Below are positions 8,474-16,025 of a stretch of 33,771 bases of DNA, piece by piece. The position numbers and the translations under genes are program-made. The notes below the pieces were generated by a model. That model worked only from the letters and a program-made list of their open reading frames with translations. It made no database searches and was not told the origin of the DNA. This DNA comes from JASGDC01 sp047605865. Lineage in GTDB: Bacteria; Actinomycetota; Actinomycetes; Actinomycetales; Micrococcaceae. The DNA is taken from assembly GCA_047605865.1 (NCBI GenBank), contig JASGFC010000018.1, forward strand, positions 1 through 33,771. The letters are read 5' to 3'. How positions within the stretch are numbered: the stretch's first letter is position 1; each line of letters begins with the position of its first letter.

Positions 8474-9505
8474 ATGGCTCACAGTATATCTCGACGTAAG
8501 CTCATTACTACCTTTGGGCTTGGTGGTACTGCTACTTTGGTACTTAGTGCCTGTGGTTCCAATGACTCTTCAAGCTCAGGTAGTAGCAGTAGTGATTTCC
8601 CGGTAACTATTAAACATGCTTTTGGGCAAACAGAAATTAAGAAAAAACCTACTCGTGTAGCAACTGTTGGTTGGATTAACCAAGATATCTTATTGTCTTT
8701 AGGTATTAAGCCTGTGGCAATGCCGAAGAACACTTACGGTGGAGATGCGCAAGGCTACTTGCCATGGACTAAAGAAGCAAGCGATAAAATTTCTGGTGAT
8801 GCTCCAGTGTTGTATTCAGATACTGATGGTGCAGATTTCAATGCCATTGCTGGTGCAAAGCCCGATGTTATTATTGGTGCTTATTCTGGGATTAGTCAAG
8901 ACGATTACAACAAACTCAGCCAAATTGCTCCAACGGTTGCATATCCTTCTGAACCTTTTGCAACCCCACTAGAACAAACTATCAGCATGATTGGTCAAGC
9001 AGTAGGTCAAAAGAGCAAAGCTGAGCAACTTTATACTGACTACCAGAGCAAAGTAAAAGCTGAAGGTCAAAAATATAGTGCTATCCAAGGTAAAACTTTT
9101 GCTTATACAAACTTTACAAGTGATTTGAGTAAATTCAATCTCTATGCACCTGATGATGCACGCGTTGAACTTCTCAATGGATTAGGCATGAGTACAGATG
9201 ACTCAGTTAAAGAATTAACTAAGGATAGTAAAGCGTTCTATGTTGAGTTAAGTGCTGAAAAAGCTGAAGAAGTTGACCCTCAAGTTCTTGTTGCTTCTGC
9301 CCCGGATCAAGATACAATGACTAAAGTAGTTTCAAGCTCTTTGCTAGGAAAGATTCCTGCTCTTCAAAAGGGAACAGTAGCCTCTTTCTTTGACCCTGCA
9401 ATGTTGATGGCAACCTCTGCTGTAACACCTCTTTCTACCGATTGGGCGTTCCAAAAAGGTTACGTAGATACTTTGAACCAAGCTGCACAAAAAGTTACTA
9501 ACTAA
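8474..9505 (+). CDS. Iron-siderophore ABC transporter substrate-binding lipoprotein
   Basis: 343 residues from the ATG at 8474, chosen over an in-frame ATG at 8360 because AAAGGA lies 7 bases upstream and because the signal peptide then begins the protein. The N-terminus SISRRKLITTFG carries a twin-arginine motif, followed by a hydrophobic stretch and the lipobox LSAC, then a Ser/Gly linker; so it is probably a Tat-exported lipoprotein anchored outside the membrane. The mature part is a FepB/FhuD-type clamshell binding protein (VATVGWINQDILLSLGIKPV; PDVIIGAYSGISQDDYNKLSQIAPTVAYP). It captures a ferric siderophore and delivers it to the two permeases encoded downstream (12-base gap). The siderophore type cannot be predicted. 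Confidence 0.9.
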   Translation: MAHSISRRKLITTFGLGGTATLVLSACGSNDSSSSGSSSSDFPVTIKHAFGQTEIKKKPTRVATVGWINQDILLSLGIKPVAMPKNTYGGDAQGYLPWTKEASDKISGDAPVLYSDTDGADFNAIAGAKPDVIIGAYSGISQDDYNKLSQIAPTVAYPSEPFATPLEQTISMIGQAVGQKSKAEQLYTDYQSKVKAEGQKYSAIQGKTFAYTNFTSDLSKFNLYAPDDARVELLNGLGMSTDDSVKELTKDSKAFYVELSAEKAEEVDPQVLVASAPDQDTMTKVVSSSLLGKIPALQKGTVASFFDPAMLMATSAVTPLSTDWAFQKGYVDTLNQAAQKVTN

Positions 9506-9517
9506 AACTCATAATCT

Positions 9518-10510
9518 GTGAAAACTAAAAATCTGCTCATCTACCTTGCCTTGTTGGCTTGTTTGTTGTTATGCAGCATTCTTTCACTGACGCTAGGTGT
9601 TCAGCAGACTAGTTTTGCACAGACATTTTCTGCTCTGCAATCGCATAATATGTCTGATGCAACGGTGGCAATTGTGCACTCTCGTATTTCACGAACTTAT
9701 CTGTGCCTTGCTATTGGGGCTGCTCTTGGTGTTGCTGGTCAACTGATGCAAGTTGTGACAAGAAACCCTTTAGCAGATCCTGGAATACTCGGGGTTAATG
9801 CGGGGGCAGCAGCTGCAGTAGTTGTAGGTTTTACTTTTTTTAATGCCCACAATGGAGTCATTGAGACATTGCTTGCATTAGTAGGTGCTTGTCTTGCTGC
9901 TGGTCTTGTCTACGCTGTTGCACAAAAAGTTTCTAGTTCAAATAGCTCTGTTACCCTTGTTGTGGTTGGTGCTGCCCTCAGTGCTGCTTGTGGTTCTTTG
10001 ACAACACTCATGTTGTTAAGCAAGCAGACCAGCTTTGATGATTATCGTGCCTGGCAGTTAGGATCTGTAGCAGGTAGAGATTTATCAACGTTACCGTTAA
10101 CTCTTCCTCTCATTTTGCTTGGTTTAGCTTTAAGTATTTATTTAGCAAGTTCACTTAATATCCTTAGTCTTGGTGATCAAGTTGCTACGGCATTAAGCCA
10201 TCAAACAAATCGTACTAAATTGCTTGCAACACTAGCCGCTGTAGTTCTTGCTGCATGTGCTACAGCAGTTGCAGGCCCTATTGCCTTTGTTGGTCTTATC
10301 GTGCCACATTTTGCCAAGATGCTTGTAGGGCAAGATCAGCGAAAAATTTTGCTAGCAAGTATTCTGATTGGACCTTGTTTGATGCTTGTAGCAGACATTT
10401 TAGGTAGAGTAGTTCATCGGCCTGCTGAAATTCCAGTGGGAGTGATGACAGCTCTGATTGGCGTTCCCGTATTTCTTCTTTTGATTAGTAGAAACAAGAG
10501 GATATCGTGA
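9518..10510 (+). CDS. FecCD-family iron-siderophore ABC transporter permease (first subunit)
   Basis: 330 residues with about nine to ten hydrophobic segments. Typical FecCD motifs: RISRTYLCLAIGAALGVAGQ and LMQVVTRNPLADPGILGVNA near residues 45-90, GPIAFVGLIVPHFAK near 255 and DILGRVVHRPAEIPVG near the C-terminus. It forms the membrane channel with the second permease. The start is GTG, 12 bases after the lipoprotein stop, without a clear Shine-Dalgarno. Its TGA overlaps the GTG of the next gene by four bases, so translation is probably coupled. Confidence 0.92.
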   Translation: MKTKNLLIYLALLACLLLCSILSLTLGVQQTSFAQTFSALQSHNMSDATVAIVHSRISRTYLCLAIGAALGVAGQLMQVVTRNPLADPGILGVNAGAAAAVVVGFTFFNAHNGVIETLLALVGACLAAGLVYAVAQKVSSSNSSVTLVVVGAALSAACGSLTTLMLLSKQTSFDDYRAWQLGSVAGRDLSTLPLTLPLILLGLALSIYLASSLNILSLGDQVATALSHQTNRTKLLATLAAVVLAACATAVAGPIAFVGLIVPHFAKMLVGQDQRKILLASILIGPCLMLVADILGRVVHRPAEIPVGVMTALIGVPVFLLLISRNKRIS

Positions 10511-11427
10511 AAAAATTGATTACGTTAATCCTTGTATTGCTCATCATTGATGGTTTATGGAGTGGTGCCAGTAACTTAAGAGCTTTTGAACTTTTTACCT
10601 TGCCTCGCTTAGTTTTGGCGATTCTGGCTGGAATGGCTTATGCAGTTGCAGGTTACTTGTTCCAACTATGCTTCAAAAATCCACTTGCTAGTCCAGATAT
10701 TATTGGTATCAATGCAGGCGCTTCAGCAGGGGCGCTTATCTCTTTATCTTTGTTAGGTTCAACTGGAGTCATTTTGAATTTTGGAGCGCTAGTGGGCTCG
10801 GCTGTTGTCTGCGTCTTCGCTTTGTTGTTTGCAAGACCTATGATTGCTTCAAATTTTGTATCAAGATTAGTTTTAATTGGAATTGCTTTATCTAGTTTTG
10901 CCTTAAGTATTGTGGCTTATATTTTAAGTACGATGCCTATTGGGCAGGCACAGCAGAGCATGCAATGGCTTACTGGTACTCTTCATGATGCTGATTGGGA
11001 CAAGAATTTTATGCTTGGAATTATCGTGATTATAGCTGCTGCACTGCTTGCTTATTACAACAAAGCATTAAGTATCTTACAATTGCCAGAAAATTCAGCA
11101 TATAGTCTTGGTGTAGTGCCACAGCAATTACGAGCTATTTTGTTAGCTATTGCGGTTATTTTGGCAGCAAGTGCTACTGCGATGTGCGGGCCAGTGCTTT
11201 TTGTAGCTTTTCTAAGTCCTCAATTAGCTCGGATTATTGTTCCTGAGGAGAAATACCGTCCCATCAGCGTTGCTCTAACTGGAGTAATATTTATGTTGCT
11301 TGCAGATATTATTTCTCAACATATTATCCCAGGGCAGAAGTACCCTGTTGGTGCAATCACAGGAATACTAGGTGCTGTTTACTTAGTACGGACAACTTTT
11401 TCTCAGCGAGTAAAGGTGCAACAATGA
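10507..11427 (+). CDS. FecCD-family iron-siderophore ABC transporter permease (second subunit)
   Basis: 306 residues, all-helical membrane protein. Family motifs: RLVLAILAGMAYAVAGYLFQ, FKNPLASPDIIGINAGAS, GPVLFVAFLSPQLAR and KYPVGAITGILG. It pairs with the preceding permease to form the import channel. GTG start overlapping the previous stop (GTGA), with AGAGG 5 bases upstream. Its own stop overlaps the ATPase ATG by four bases (ATGA). It is somewhat shorter than its partner at the N-terminus, as the first helix is followed directly by the SNLRAFELFTLPRL segment. Confidence 0.92.
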   Translation: MKKLITLILVLLIIDGLWSGASNLRAFELFTLPRLVLAILAGMAYAVAGYLFQLCFKNPLASPDIIGINAGASAGALISLSLLGSTGVILNFGALVGSAVVCVFALLFARPMIASNFVSRLVLIGIALSSFALSIVAYILSTMPIGQAQQSMQWLTGTLHDADWDKNFMLGIIVIIAAALLAYYNKALSILQLPENSAYSLGVVPQQLRAILLAIAVILAASATAMCGPVLFVAFLSPQLARIIVPEEKYRPISVALTGVIFMLLADIISQHIIPGQKYPVGAITGILGAVYLVRTTFSQRVKVQQ

Positions 11428-12197
11428 GCAGAATTTATACCAAAAATTTAACCTTAGGCTATGAAGGTAAAGCTATTGTTAAAGACGTTAGTCTTAACTT
11501 CCAAGATAGCCAGATTAACATGCTCATCGGCGCTAATGGTAGCGGAAAGTCTACGTTGTTAGCTGGTCTTATTCATGCCCTTAAACCAATGTCCGGGGAA
11601 GTTTTTCTTGATGATAAAGAGCTTTCAACAGTTCCTGCAAGGCAAAGAGCAACAACCATTGGTTTATTGCCTCAACACCCACAAGCACCTGAAGGTATAA
11701 CCGTCTGGGATTTAGTATCTCGAGGGCGGTTTCCACATCAAAAGTGGTACCAACAATTTACTCCTGAAGATGAAAAAGCAGTCCGTGATGCCTTAGTCAA
11801 AACTAATATGATTGAGTTTTCAGAAAGTTCGCTTCAAGAACTTTCTGGTGGACAGCAACAGCGAGCCTGGGTTGCAATGGCACTTGCGCAAGAAGCAAGT
11901 ATTTTATTGCTAGATGAGCCCACTAGTTTTCTAGATATCAAGCATCAGCTAGATATCTTGCAGGTGGTTAAAGACCTCAACCGTAACCATGGAATTACTG
12001 TGATTATGGTTATTCACGAACTAAATTTTGCTTTGCGTTTTGGGGACCATATCGTTGCTATGAAAAATGGTGAGGTTTACACCGAGGGCAAAGCAGAAGA
12101 GATTGCAACTGACCACTTTGTTGCTGAGGTATTTGATTTAGATGCCTTAGTTATGAAAGATCCAGTCCACGATACACCTATGGTTGTACCACGTTAA
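11424..12197 (+). CDS. Iron-siderophore ABC transporter ATP-binding protein
   Basis: 257 residues, FepC/FhuC type. Walker A GANGSGKST (36-44), Q-loop (LLPQHPQAPEGITVWDLVSRG), signature LSGGQQQRAW (140-149), Walker B ILLLDEPTSFLD (160-171) and switch histidine in VIHELN (H198). The ATPase powers import through the two FecCD permeases encoded immediately upstream with four-base overlaps. Last gene of a four-gene operon. Its 3' end overlaps the convergent siderophore-interacting protein gene by four bases, without a terminator between them. Confidence 0.95.
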   Translation: MSRIYTKNLTLGYEGKAIVKDVSLNFQDSQINMLIGANGSGKSTLLAGLIHALKPMSGEVFLDDKELSTVPARQRATTIGLLPQHPQAPEGITVWDLVSRGRFPHQKWYQQFTPEDEKAVRDALVKTNMIEFSESSLQELSGGQQQRAWVAMALAQEASILLLDEPTSFLDIKHQLDILQVVKDLNRNHGITVIMVIHELNFALRFGDHIVAMKNGEVYTEGKAEEIATDHFVAEVFDLDALVMKDPVHDTPMVVPR

Positions 12198-13024
12198 TCT
12201 AGCGCTGATTCGCCTTTTCGCCAGTACCCCATACAAGAAATTTCAAGGTCTAGTTCTTTTTGTTTTAGCCGCTGTCTAATTTTTCTCACGATAGAGCGTT
12301 CTGCTGCTACCCAGGCGTATAGTTTTGGTTTTTCTGAGAGTTGTTCGCCAATATCCCAAAGGAGTTGCCCTGAATGGTGATGGAGTTTATCAGGGTGGAA
12401 ATTTAAGACTTTAAGTTTGATATGACTTTGACCAGCAATAAGTTCACGGAGCTCTTGAGCGTCTTCTTCATTAACAAGAAACAATTGAATGGAGAGTTCA
12501 CGTTTATCGTGATGCTTGAGGTAATCTGTCACGATATTCATGGCTGCTGGTAAAGAAGTAATATCTGCGTAAATAGCTAATTTGACTGCGTATTCTGGTG
12601 GATTCCATTCAACGCCTAATAAGCGAGGACGCACATATTGAGTTCTTTTTAGCAAAGGTAGAATAGTGGTTAGTGTGCTACCTTGCTGAGCTTGAGAAAG
12701 CCACACCATTGCAGGAGAAGCTGCTGGTTCATGGATTGCAAAATCAATGATAAGTTCATGAGTTGTCATGGATTTAATAGTGTAGCTGCGCATTGTTCCA
12801 CGTGTGTCATGGTCTGCGTTTTTCCAAGACTGGTACCAGTCTTGATTTGGGGGAAAAATGAAAGGCTCATGACCCGGAGCAGGAAAAATAAGTTTTACTC
12901 TTTGATCTAAACCCAGAAAATTTACTGCTGTGAAGTCTCCTGTGAAGGTTACTCTAGCCAGTGATGGGCTGATCATTGCTTTACTCACGAATGTTGCAGT
13001 AAAGGCTTTAAAGGGAGCTTTCAT
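12194..13024 (-). CDS. Siderophore-interacting protein (FAD-dependent ferric-siderophore reductase, ViuB family)
   Basis: 276 residues. Residues 1-115 form the FAD-binding barrel (SPSLARVTFTGDF; DQRVKLIFPAPG; MRSYTIKSM, where RxYT/S is the flavin-contact motif) and 120-276 the NAD(P)H-binding SIP domain (LLGVEWNPPEYAVKLAIYADITSLPA, ending YAWVAAERSIVRKIRQRLK and SCMGYWRKGE). It reduces ferric siderophores in the cytosol to release iron, which matches the convergent importer operon. No Shine-Dalgarno; TAGAAT lies at -14 to -9 from the ATG, so the leader is probably one or two bases. Confidence 0.92.
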   Translation of the reverse strand: MKAPFKAFTATFVSKAMISPSLARVTFTGDFTAVNFLGLDQRVKLIFPAPGHEPFIFPPNQDWYQSWKNADHDTRGTMRSYTIKSMTTHELIIDFAIHEPAASPAMVWLSQAQQGSTLTTILPLLKRTQYVRPRLLGVEWNPPEYAVKLAIYADITSLPAAMNIVTDYLKHHDKRELSIQLFLVNEEDAQELRELIAGQSHIKLKVLNFHPDKLHHHSGQLLWDIGEQLSEKPKLYAWVAAERSIVRKIRQRLKQKELDLEISCMGYWRKGESALD

Positions 13025-13075
13025 TACTCTTAATTCTACGGAAGTTCTGCTTACTTGACTAGAGCTATTCTCTAT

Positions 13076-13104
13076 TTGAATTAGTAGTATTTAGGTGCTA
13101 TTAT
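13076..13104 (+). promoter_or_regulatory. Promoter of tRNA-Val
   Basis: TTGAAT (13076-13081), 17-base spacer, TATTAT (13099-13104), 23 bases before the tRNA 5' end. Confidence 0.75.
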
Positions 13105-13127
13105 TTCTAAAGTACTCATTGAGTAAT

Positions 13128-13200
13128 GGGCCTTTAGCTCAGCTGGTAGAGCGCCACGTTTACACCGTGGATGTCATCGGTTCGATCCCGGTAGGGCCCA
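13128..13200 (+). tRNA. tRNA-Val (anticodon UAC)
   Basis: 73 bases. Acceptor GGGCCTT/AGGGCCC, D-stem GCTC/GAGC with GG in the loop, anticodon stem CCACG/CGTGG with loop TTTACAC (anticodon TAC), T-stem ATCGG/CCGGT with loop TTCGATC. Discriminator A; CCA not encoded. Canonical in all respects and followed at once by a terminator. Confidence 0.96.
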
Positions 13201-13202
13201 CT

Positions 13203-13239
13203 AAGTCCCTTATTTCTCTCACGAGATAAGGGACTTTTT
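13203..13239 (+). terminator. Rho-independent terminator of tRNA-Val
   Basis: Stem AAGTCCCTTAT (13203-13213) with ATAAGGGACTT (13226-13236), 12-base loop, T-run to 13239. Confidence 0.88.
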
Positions 13240-13280
13240 GTTGACTTACCAGTTTCGGGAAGTCCGACCATGGTGTAATG

Positions 13281-13353
13281 TACTTTTTTCAGGTGCACAC
13301 CTATACTTTTTTCAGGTGCACACCTATACTTTTTTCAGCTTTGCTTGTATACT
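13281..13353 (+). repeat. 23-bp tandem repeat array upstream of the DUF4143 ATPase
   Basis: Two exact 23-bp units (13281-13303, 13304-13326) of form TACTTTTTTC-AGGTG-CA-CACCTA. A third unit (13327-13349) matches for its first 12 bases (TACTTTTTTCAG) and then diverges. Each perfect unit contains the dyad AGGTG-CA-CACCT. TATACT recurs at 13302, 13325 and 13348, each 23 bases apart, and can serve as a -10 box. The array ends 33 bases before the GTG start of the ATPase gene, so it probably is a regulatory iteron array or a tandem operator. Confidence 0.75.
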
Positions 13354-13385
13354 TTCCTTATATATCACTGCAGAAAGGTAATCGT

Positions 13386-14645
13386 GTGAAAGTTGAAAGA
13401 GGGATAAAAAAAGAACTCATTGAAGCACTTGATTATTCTAAGATTGTTTATCTGCAAGGGGCAAGGCAAGTAGGCAAGAGTACTCTTGTTCAGGAAATTG
13501 GAAAAGAACTAAATGCTGTTTACATCACTCTTGATGATGATCAGGCACTAGAGCAGGCTCAGAATGACCCTAAAGCAATATTAGAAAGAAATCCGGAAGG
13601 ATTGTTGATAATCGATGAAATCCAGTTAGCTCCGGAGCTATGGAAGCCATTAAAAATGCAGGTAGATAATTCACAGCGAAAAGCTCAATTTTTGCTAACT
13701 GGTAGTACTTACACTCTCACTTCTTCACGTACTCCAGACTCTTTAGCAGGCAGAATTGTTCATTTTAGCTTGGATCCTTTTGCTCAAGTTGAAATAAGAA
13801 AGACTAAAACTAAGGTTGAGAAACTTTTAGATATTGAAAACCCAAATTTTAGAGAGGTTTTAAAGTTCTCAAGTGAGGTCAAGAAAAAAGACTACTACAT
13901 TGAAGCGCTCTCGGGTGGCTATCCTGAAGTTGTATTTGCAAAGAACTTGAAGCAGAGTAAGAAATATTTGAAAGATTATGTTCAGAGCCTCTTATCAAAA
14001 GATCAAGAGAGTTTTGGCTCGCACAAACCAGCTTCCACACTCTTAAAAGCACTTGAGTTCCTTGCTATTACTACTGGACAAGAATTCAATAAAACAAAGT
14101 TTTCCCAAGCCTTGGAACTTAATAACAATGCAGGCGGGGAATACCTTGATGTTTTCGAAAAACTTTTCTTGGTTAGAACTATTCCGGGCTGGTCAACAAA
14201 CAAAGAAAGCAAAATAATACAGCGCCCAAAGTTGTTGTTTAACGACAGCGGTCTTGCTTCAAGTATTGCAAATATCAATATCGAAAAGTTCGATTTTTTG
14301 AAAGATACTGGATATAACGGTCAAATCTTTGAAACCTTTGCCATAAACGAAATTATTCGACAACTAGACATCATTGCTGATATGTATACCAATATATATC
14401 ACTATCGGGATAAAGATAAACATGAAATTGATTTAGTGCTAGAAAACCATGATAGGAAGCTTGTTTGCATAGAGATTAAATCTAGTTCTACAGCCAGAAA
14501 TGCTGACAAACACATCAAATGGTTTGCAGAAAATGAAAAATACAAGAAGTATTATGCTGGTGGAGTAGTGTTCTACACGGGGGATAAAGTCTACCAACTC
14601 AGCAATAACATATGGAAAATCCCGTTAAGCTACCTTTGGTCTTGA
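13386..14645 (+). CDS. AAA-like ATPase with DUF4143 domain
   Basis: 419 residues from a GTG at 13386, chosen because AGAAAGG lies 7 bases upstream; an upstream in-frame ATG at 13278 would translate the 23-bp repeats and is unlikely. Residues 1-130 are a P-loop ATPase: Walker A GARQVGKST (25-33), Walker B LLIIDEIQL (73-81), sensor LLTGS (103-107). Residues 180-419 fit DUF4143, ending in DKHEIDLVLENHDRKLVCIE followed by IKSSS, which resembles a PD-(D/E)XK nuclease-like core (D, E, K in order). Members of this family are common in host-associated bacteria and archaea and often accessory; their role is not settled. It sits just after tRNA-Val, suggesting a mobile or acquired gene. Its end overlaps the convergent permease gene by 16 bases. 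Confidence 0.85.
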   Translation: MKVERGIKKELIEALDYSKIVYLQGARQVGKSTLVQEIGKELNAVYITLDDDQALEQAQNDPKAILERNPEGLLIIDEIQLAPELWKPLKMQVDNSQRKAQFLLTGSTYTLTSSRTPDSLAGRIVHFSLDPFAQVEIRKTKTKVEKLLDIENPNFREVLKFSSEVKKKDYYIEALSGGYPEVVFAKNLKQSKKYLKDYVQSLLSKDQESFGSHKPASTLLKALEFLAITTGQEFNKTKFSQALELNNNAGGEYLDVFEKLFLVRTIPGWSTNKESKIIQRPKLLFNDSGLASSIANINIEKFDFLKDTGYNGQIFETFAINEIIRQLDIIADMYTNIYHYRDKDKHEIDLVLENHDRKLVCIEIKSSSTARNADKHIKWFAENEKYKKYYAGGVVFYTGDKVYQLSNNIWKIPLSYLWS

Positions 14646-15979
14646 ATCGTTTCGTCATCACGAATATTTTTATGCATGTAGGCATAGATTGGAATACCAA
14701 CTAGCATACAAATAGCACCGAAGTATACTGCCTCTTCACCAGCGCCAATTACCGCCCAGAAAGCAAATAAAATTGCAATACACACAATGGTGAGGTTTTT
14801 CCCATAGCCTGGTCCTTTAGTGCCATTTGCAGCTTGTTTAACGTACCAATATAGCTGCGCACAAGCAGTGAAGATATAAGGGAGAACAGTGCAGACTACA
14901 GCGAAGAGTACCATTGTCAAAAAGACTTGTTGAAATTGCGTGTAAGAAAAAACCAAAAGGATAGAAGCTAATACTGTTGAAATAATCACACCAAAGGCAG
15001 GAATATTCTTTGAGTTCATTCTGGCAAAGCTTTGCGGGAACACTTTATCCATTGCTGCTGCAGCAGGTACTTCAGCTGTTACAAGGGTCCAGCCAACAAG
15101 CAGACCGAAGCAAGAAAGAACAGCAACAACTGCAATAAATTCTCCAGCCCATTGTCCACCAAAAATATTATTAGCTGAATCAGCAAAAGGAGAAGTTGAT
15201 TTTACAAGTTGATTATGCGGAACAGTTCCCATAACACCAACAATTGCTAGAAAATAAAGCGCAGCAGTAAATAAAATTCCCCACATGGTTGCTTTAGGCA
15301 CATTCTTTTTAGGGTCTCGTACACGACCAGCAGCTGCAGAAACGGCTTCAACCCCCAGATAAGAGTAGATACAGATTGAAGATGCACCCATTAAAGCCTC
15401 AAAAGTTCCTTCGCCTGAAGGGTTAAAAGAACCAAAGTTAGCAAATTTCATATTAAAGATACCAAAAATTGCCAAAATCAGAATAGGGGCATATTTCAGA
15501 ACAGAAAATAGAACTTGTGCTTTACTCATGTTTTGGATACCACTGAGCACGATAAGGGCTGGTAGCCACAGGGCTAATAGTCCAATAACAATAGAGCCTA
15601 GATGCGAATGGTTTTTATTAACGAAAACTTCAACATACCCTACAAGTGCAGATACTACGGCTGCAGAAGCCACCCAGGATGAAATCCAAGCACACCACGC
15701 TGTGAGGAAACCTGCAAAGTTTCCAAAAGCTTCTTGAGCAAAGATGTACTCACCACCAGAGCGAGTGTGCCGTTTCGAAAGTATACTAAAAGTCCACGCT
15801 AAACAGATTGCCCCGAAGGTTACGATGGCAAATGCCACCAATGATAAGGGACCATATTTTGCCATAGCGCTTGGCATTCCAAAAATTCCGGAGCCAACAA
15901 TTGAACCCATAACTAGGGTGATAGCAACAGGTAATCCAACCGTTGTCTTTTCAGTGGTAGTGTAAACATCTTCGTTCAT
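14630..15979 (-). CDS. APC-family amino-acid permease
   Basis: 449 residues from the ATG at 15979. About twelve hydrophobic segments. The first (VGLPVAITLVMGSIVGSGIFG) carries the APC consensus GSIVGSGIFG substrate-binding loop; later come SGGEYIFAQEAFG and YLGVEAVSAAAGRVRDPKKN, the typical helix 6-7 region. It exchanges or imports an amino acid or polyamine in the inner membrane; the antiporter-like subgroup (basic amino acid/polyamine) seems possible but cannot be fixed. An upstream in-frame ATG at 16027 would overlap the divergent GH125 start and is less likely. No Shine-Dalgarno; TATTAT lies at -14 to -9, pointing to a near-leaderless transcript. Confidence 0.87.
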   Translation of the reverse strand: MNEDVYTTTEKTTVGLPVAITLVMGSIVGSGIFGMPSAMAKYGPLSLVAFAIVTFGAICLAWTFSILSKRHTRSGGEYIFAQEAFGNFAGFLTAWCAWISSWVASAAVVSALVGYVEVFVNKNHSHLGSIVIGLLALWLPALIVLSGIQNMSKAQVLFSVLKYAPILILAIFGIFNMKFANFGSFNPSGEGTFEALMGASSICIYSYLGVEAVSAAAGRVRDPKKNVPKATMWGILFTAALYFLAIVGVMGTVPHNQLVKSTSPFADSANNIFGGQWAGEFIAVVAVLSCFGLLVGWTLVTAEVPAAAAMDKVFPQSFARMNSKNIPAFGVIISTVLASILLVFSYTQFQQVFLTMVLFAVVCTVLPYIFTACAQLYWYVKQAANGTKGPGYGKNLTIVCIAILFAFWAVIGAGEEAVYFGAICMLVGIPIYAYMHKNIRDDETIQDQR

Positions 15980-16013
15980 AATATTTAATAATAAACTATT
16001 CAGATTACAAAGG

Positions 16014-16019
16014 TATAGT
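16014..16019 (+). promoter_or_regulatory. Leaderless-type -10 box of the GH125 gene
   Basis: TATAGT exactly at -12 to -7 from the ATG at 16026, placing the likely transcription start at the A of ATG. The -35 region is not recognisable. Confidence 0.45.
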
Positions 16020-16025
16020 AGTGGC

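Noticed and set aside
13278..13385. N-terminal extension of the DUF4143 ATPase to the ATG at 13278
   Set aside because: It would translate the 23-bp repeats; the GTG at 13386 has a good Shine-Dalgarno and gives the normal family N-terminus.
13128..14645. Complete integrative element at tRNA-Val
   Set aside because: No integrase and no repeat of the tRNA 3' end is visible downstream; only the single ATPase gene is present.
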